Below, in pieces: positions 61,340-64,000 of a stretch of DNA of 64,000 nucleotides. Under the pieces are notes generated by a model, which searched no databases, was not told the origin of the DNA, and worked only from the letters and a program-made list of their open reading frames with translations. Location: positions 54,347,899 through 54,411,898 of the forward strand of contig CM035163.1 of assembly GCA_020205615.1 (NCBI GenBank), in the 5' to 3' direction. A program made the position numbers and the translations under genes. Numbering within the stretch: position 1 is the first letter of the stretch; the number at the start of each line of letters is the position of its first letter. This stretch comes from Panax quinquefolius (Eukaryota; Streptophyta; Magnoliopsida; Apiales; Araliaceae).

Positions 61340-63974
61340 TGTGACGCCCCCAAAATAGGTATACATAACCCATCTTGGGTCGCCAAATACATGGTACTGA
61401 ATACAAATACAAACTTAATTATACAACATGAGCTGAGTTTTACATGAATATTATCTCATAGACAATATCCAAACTCAAATTCAATCCTCATTACATTTAT
61501 TATCACACTAAATAGTGAGGACTACTAAAACAACCATCTTGGACCATCACTCCATTCCCCGACTAAGTCCCGGCTACGTTCTCATTTCCTGAAGAGAACA
61601 ATGAAAGCAAAAGGGTGAGCTCAACTAGCCCAGTAAGAAATATTATGACTAAGATAATGTAGAATAAATTATCGTTAGCCTTCAACTAGCCCAGTAAGAA
61701 ATATTATGACTAAGATAATGCAAAATAAATTATCGTTAGCCTTCAACAGTGTTAAACTGATAAAATACAAAAAACATCAAGTTTAACTGCAGTGGAATAA
61801 GCAATCCATTAGAAGAGTCAAGTAGAGCATGATATCTACTATCTTCTATAATTTAAAAAGTTTATCATCAATTTTATCGATGAGACTTAGCTTAATAAGT
61901 AATCCACATCATCGAATCATCCATGCACTACGGCTCAGGATATTCTTTAGTATCACAATCACGAATTATCCATGCACTATGGTCTAAGGATATTCGTGTT
62001 TTCACCAATGGTCATGATCATACCAACAACTGTCCATCAATGCACTACGGGCCAATGAAGACTTTTATCATTTGTAACATTATAGGTCATGATTATACCG
62101 AATGATCCCTGGTCAAAATCATACCAATCACCAGTCCATCTATACACGTAAGCCAAAGATGACTTTCATCACAATATAAGCATGAAGATTATGACAATGA
62201 TATAAGAATTCAGTTAAAAGAAAGAAAATGATAAATTTTTAAAGATTTATAATTTAATTTATCCAGAATTCAATAATGTCCAAATTGTCAACATGATACT
62301 GCTTTGTTGAGTAAAATTCAAGAATAATATTTTATCAAAAATGATTTGGACAACAAAGAAATTAATTTTTGTCATGAATAGTACCCCAGATAAATAGTAC
62401 CCAAGTGAATAGTATCCCATAAATAGTACTTCGTGAATAGTACTTCGGAAATAGTACTCTATGAATAGTACCCAATGAATAGTACTTTATGAATAGTACC
62501 CCGTAAATAGTACTTTATGAATAGTACCCTATAAATAGTACTTTATGAATAGTACCCATAAATAGTACCCCATGAATAGTATTCCGGTATGAAAAACTTA
62601 AAATTTAACAAGAATGTTCAAAAAGTATCCTTGTGAACGATACTAGATGAAGCACAAAGTTCAAGGATATTCTACTAATTTCACGGAGTATAGAAGCAAT
62701 ACTTTAACAAATTGAGTGTAGAAGTAGGAATACGAAACGAAATAATATTACTTACATACTACAGAGTATGGAAGAAAATATTACTGCATACGAATACTGA
62801 ACAAAATAATATCCCTTACCTTAGAAGAAGACTAGATACTAGAATAGTGAAGTAGCAGAATACTCTTATTCTTTCTCTCTATAACTTTTCTCTCTATAAC
62901 TTCTCTCTCTATAATTTCTCTTGTGAGTCTTAGTGAATTGATGAGAATGAAAAAAGAATGAACTTCTATTTATAGGAAAACATAGTTTCGATAATTGCAC
63001 ATTTTGGGGCTCGAATTATTATAGTATAGTACCATCATCTTTTCCTCCATTTTTAAACGTGCACCACCTCCCTTAATAGTACATCATGTGAATCAATAGT
63101 TCCATTCATGTGAACAAATAGTTATATGCATGTGAACTAATAGCAATTAATTGCTCATTTATCCGATTAATTACCCGATTGGTCAATTTAACCTCCAGAA
63201 ATCAATTATTATCGAAATAATTATCGATTTTCGCCAACACTAATAATCCCAACCCAATGAAAATATCAATTTCATCTTTAATCAACACGAACTTATTCAT
63301 AATTAATATTATAACTCACAATATTTAACAACCAGATCATTCCCAGGAAAGAGGGGGCTTTCTGACAAGGATTTCTCCTTATTGGCGCGCAATTAGGTGA
63401 CCAAACCCCTTTCCTTGACAGAACTTTCTAGACATCGTCAATATTGCAAATAATAATATAAATAACTTTGTCATTTCAATTATTGATTTAAAAATATAAA
63501 ATATTAAGCAGATGATACTGTGACAATAATTGAATCAATAATATGAGAGATATTATGCAATAATTACTGTAGCAATAATTGAGTATAACTCAGTGACTTC
63601 TCACGTAAGCATCAATAATTAAAACCGTGTGCTACTATACAACCACGAGTATTGCTGTACTTTTACCACTGGGTATTTAAACAGTTTAACGGTAAAACTT
63701 TCGCCGTTATTTTTATAAAAAGACATTTCTGTCAATTTCTAACTCTGACAATACTTCCGTTATGGGGTCCACCCGTGATTTTGCCATCGTACGAATATTC
63801 TCTGTTAAAACAAATATTCCTCGACCAATCGAATATTTTATAACAACTTGCTTACTTTGCAAAATTTGTAAATATTGCCCACAACTATAACATTATATCA
63901 AATCCACACCACAATATTCAAAAATATATTTCGAGAAAAAAATAATCTTTATTCATAAAAGTTGGGGTCTTACA
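61340..63974 (-). mobile_element. 3' LTR of a chromovirus that extends beyond the window
   Basis: Starts TGTGACGCCCCCAAAATAG at 61340; ends TTGGGGTCTTACA at 63974 (2,635 bases). It is followed by ACCTCCCCTTCTTATGAAA, which is the complement of a polypurine tract as seen beside the other gypsy LTR. Its coding part should lie to the right. The left TSD base set is probably ACTGT (61335-61339); the right copy is outside. Same family as 17100-18549. Confidence 0.85.
62384..62585 (-). repeat. AATAGTAC minisatellite in the LTR
   Basis: About fourteen units of 14-17 bases of the form (A/T)GAATAGTACCCC or AAATAGTACTTT. The related LTR at 17100-18549 lacks this array and has a different 70-base repeat there. 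Confidence 0.9.
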
Positions 63975-64000
63975 ACCTCCCCTTCTTATGAAATTTTGTC
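63975..64000 (-). other. Start of internal region (polypurine tract) of the right-hand chromovirus
   Basis: Pyrimidine-rich on the plus strand (CCTCCCCTTCTT), so purine-rich in element orientation, next to the LTR. Confidence 0.75.

Noticed and set aside
62384..62585. Regularly spaced repeats that could suggest a CRISPR array
   Set aside because: Units are 14-17 bases, contiguous, without unique spacers, in an LTR of a plant retrotransposon.

Overview
This is plant nuclear DNA, most probably from a eudicot. The genes are split by spliceosomal introns, one gene encodes a DYW-type PPR editing protein, and the A+T-rich intergenic space holds LTR retrotransposons, MITE-like elements and TA microsatellites. 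The species cannot be named from the sequence. No rRNA, tRNA, CRISPR or bacterial operon was seen. Everything below is read by eye; exon and element borders rest on GT/AG sites, target-site duplications (TSDs) and direct comparison of repeats inside the window.

Only two loci look like working host genes, and they are convergent. (1) At 8284-12422 (+) lie ten 3' exons of a BAG6/CIP73-like ubiquitin-superfamily protein; its N-terminal ubiquitin-like domain is not in the window. (2) At 14219-16309 (-) is an intronless 696-aa PPR-DYW protein resembling Arabidopsis DYW2 (At2g15690), with an Asn/Gln-rich repetitive N-terminal region. A decayed copy of its last codons lies just downstream.

The rest is mostly layered mobile DNA. 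Left (1-8100): a frameshifted FAR1/FRS-type gene end, then a decayed gene joining a plant mobile domain (PMD) to a Ulp1/C48 protease. A 1.1-kb foldback transposon sits between the protease exons carrying His/Asp and Cys. LTR fragments follow. Middle (17-45 kb): two more PMD-type genes on the minus strand. One, about 598 codons in three exons, is split first by a 1.14-kb hAT-like element (TSD CATGAACT) and second by a Ty3/gypsy chromovirus at 22856-43881. One LTR of that gypsy element carries a complete 9.1-kb Ty1/copia element (TSD CGTCT). Leaving out both insertions and one TSD copy each gives one continuous frame apart from two TGA codons. Right (45-64 kb): repeats and a 2.5-kb LTR of a third family, TA microsatellites, MITEs, a MITE carrying a 3.5-kb solo LTR (TSD AATCT), a minus-strand copia pol remnant with a probable LTR, and the 3' LTR of another chromovirus that runs off the window and interrupts the copia pol.

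The window is mainly a record of insertion order: host or PMD genes, then DNA transposons and gypsy elements, then copia. Many stops in the decayed genes are of the kind made by C-to-T change at methylated sites. The most unusual points are the clustering of three PMD genes (one fused to a protease), the exact frame continuity of the twice-split PMD gene, an intact extra coiled-coil ORF upstream of gag in a broken chromovirus, a repeated hairpin in the copia leader, and the relic DYW tail.
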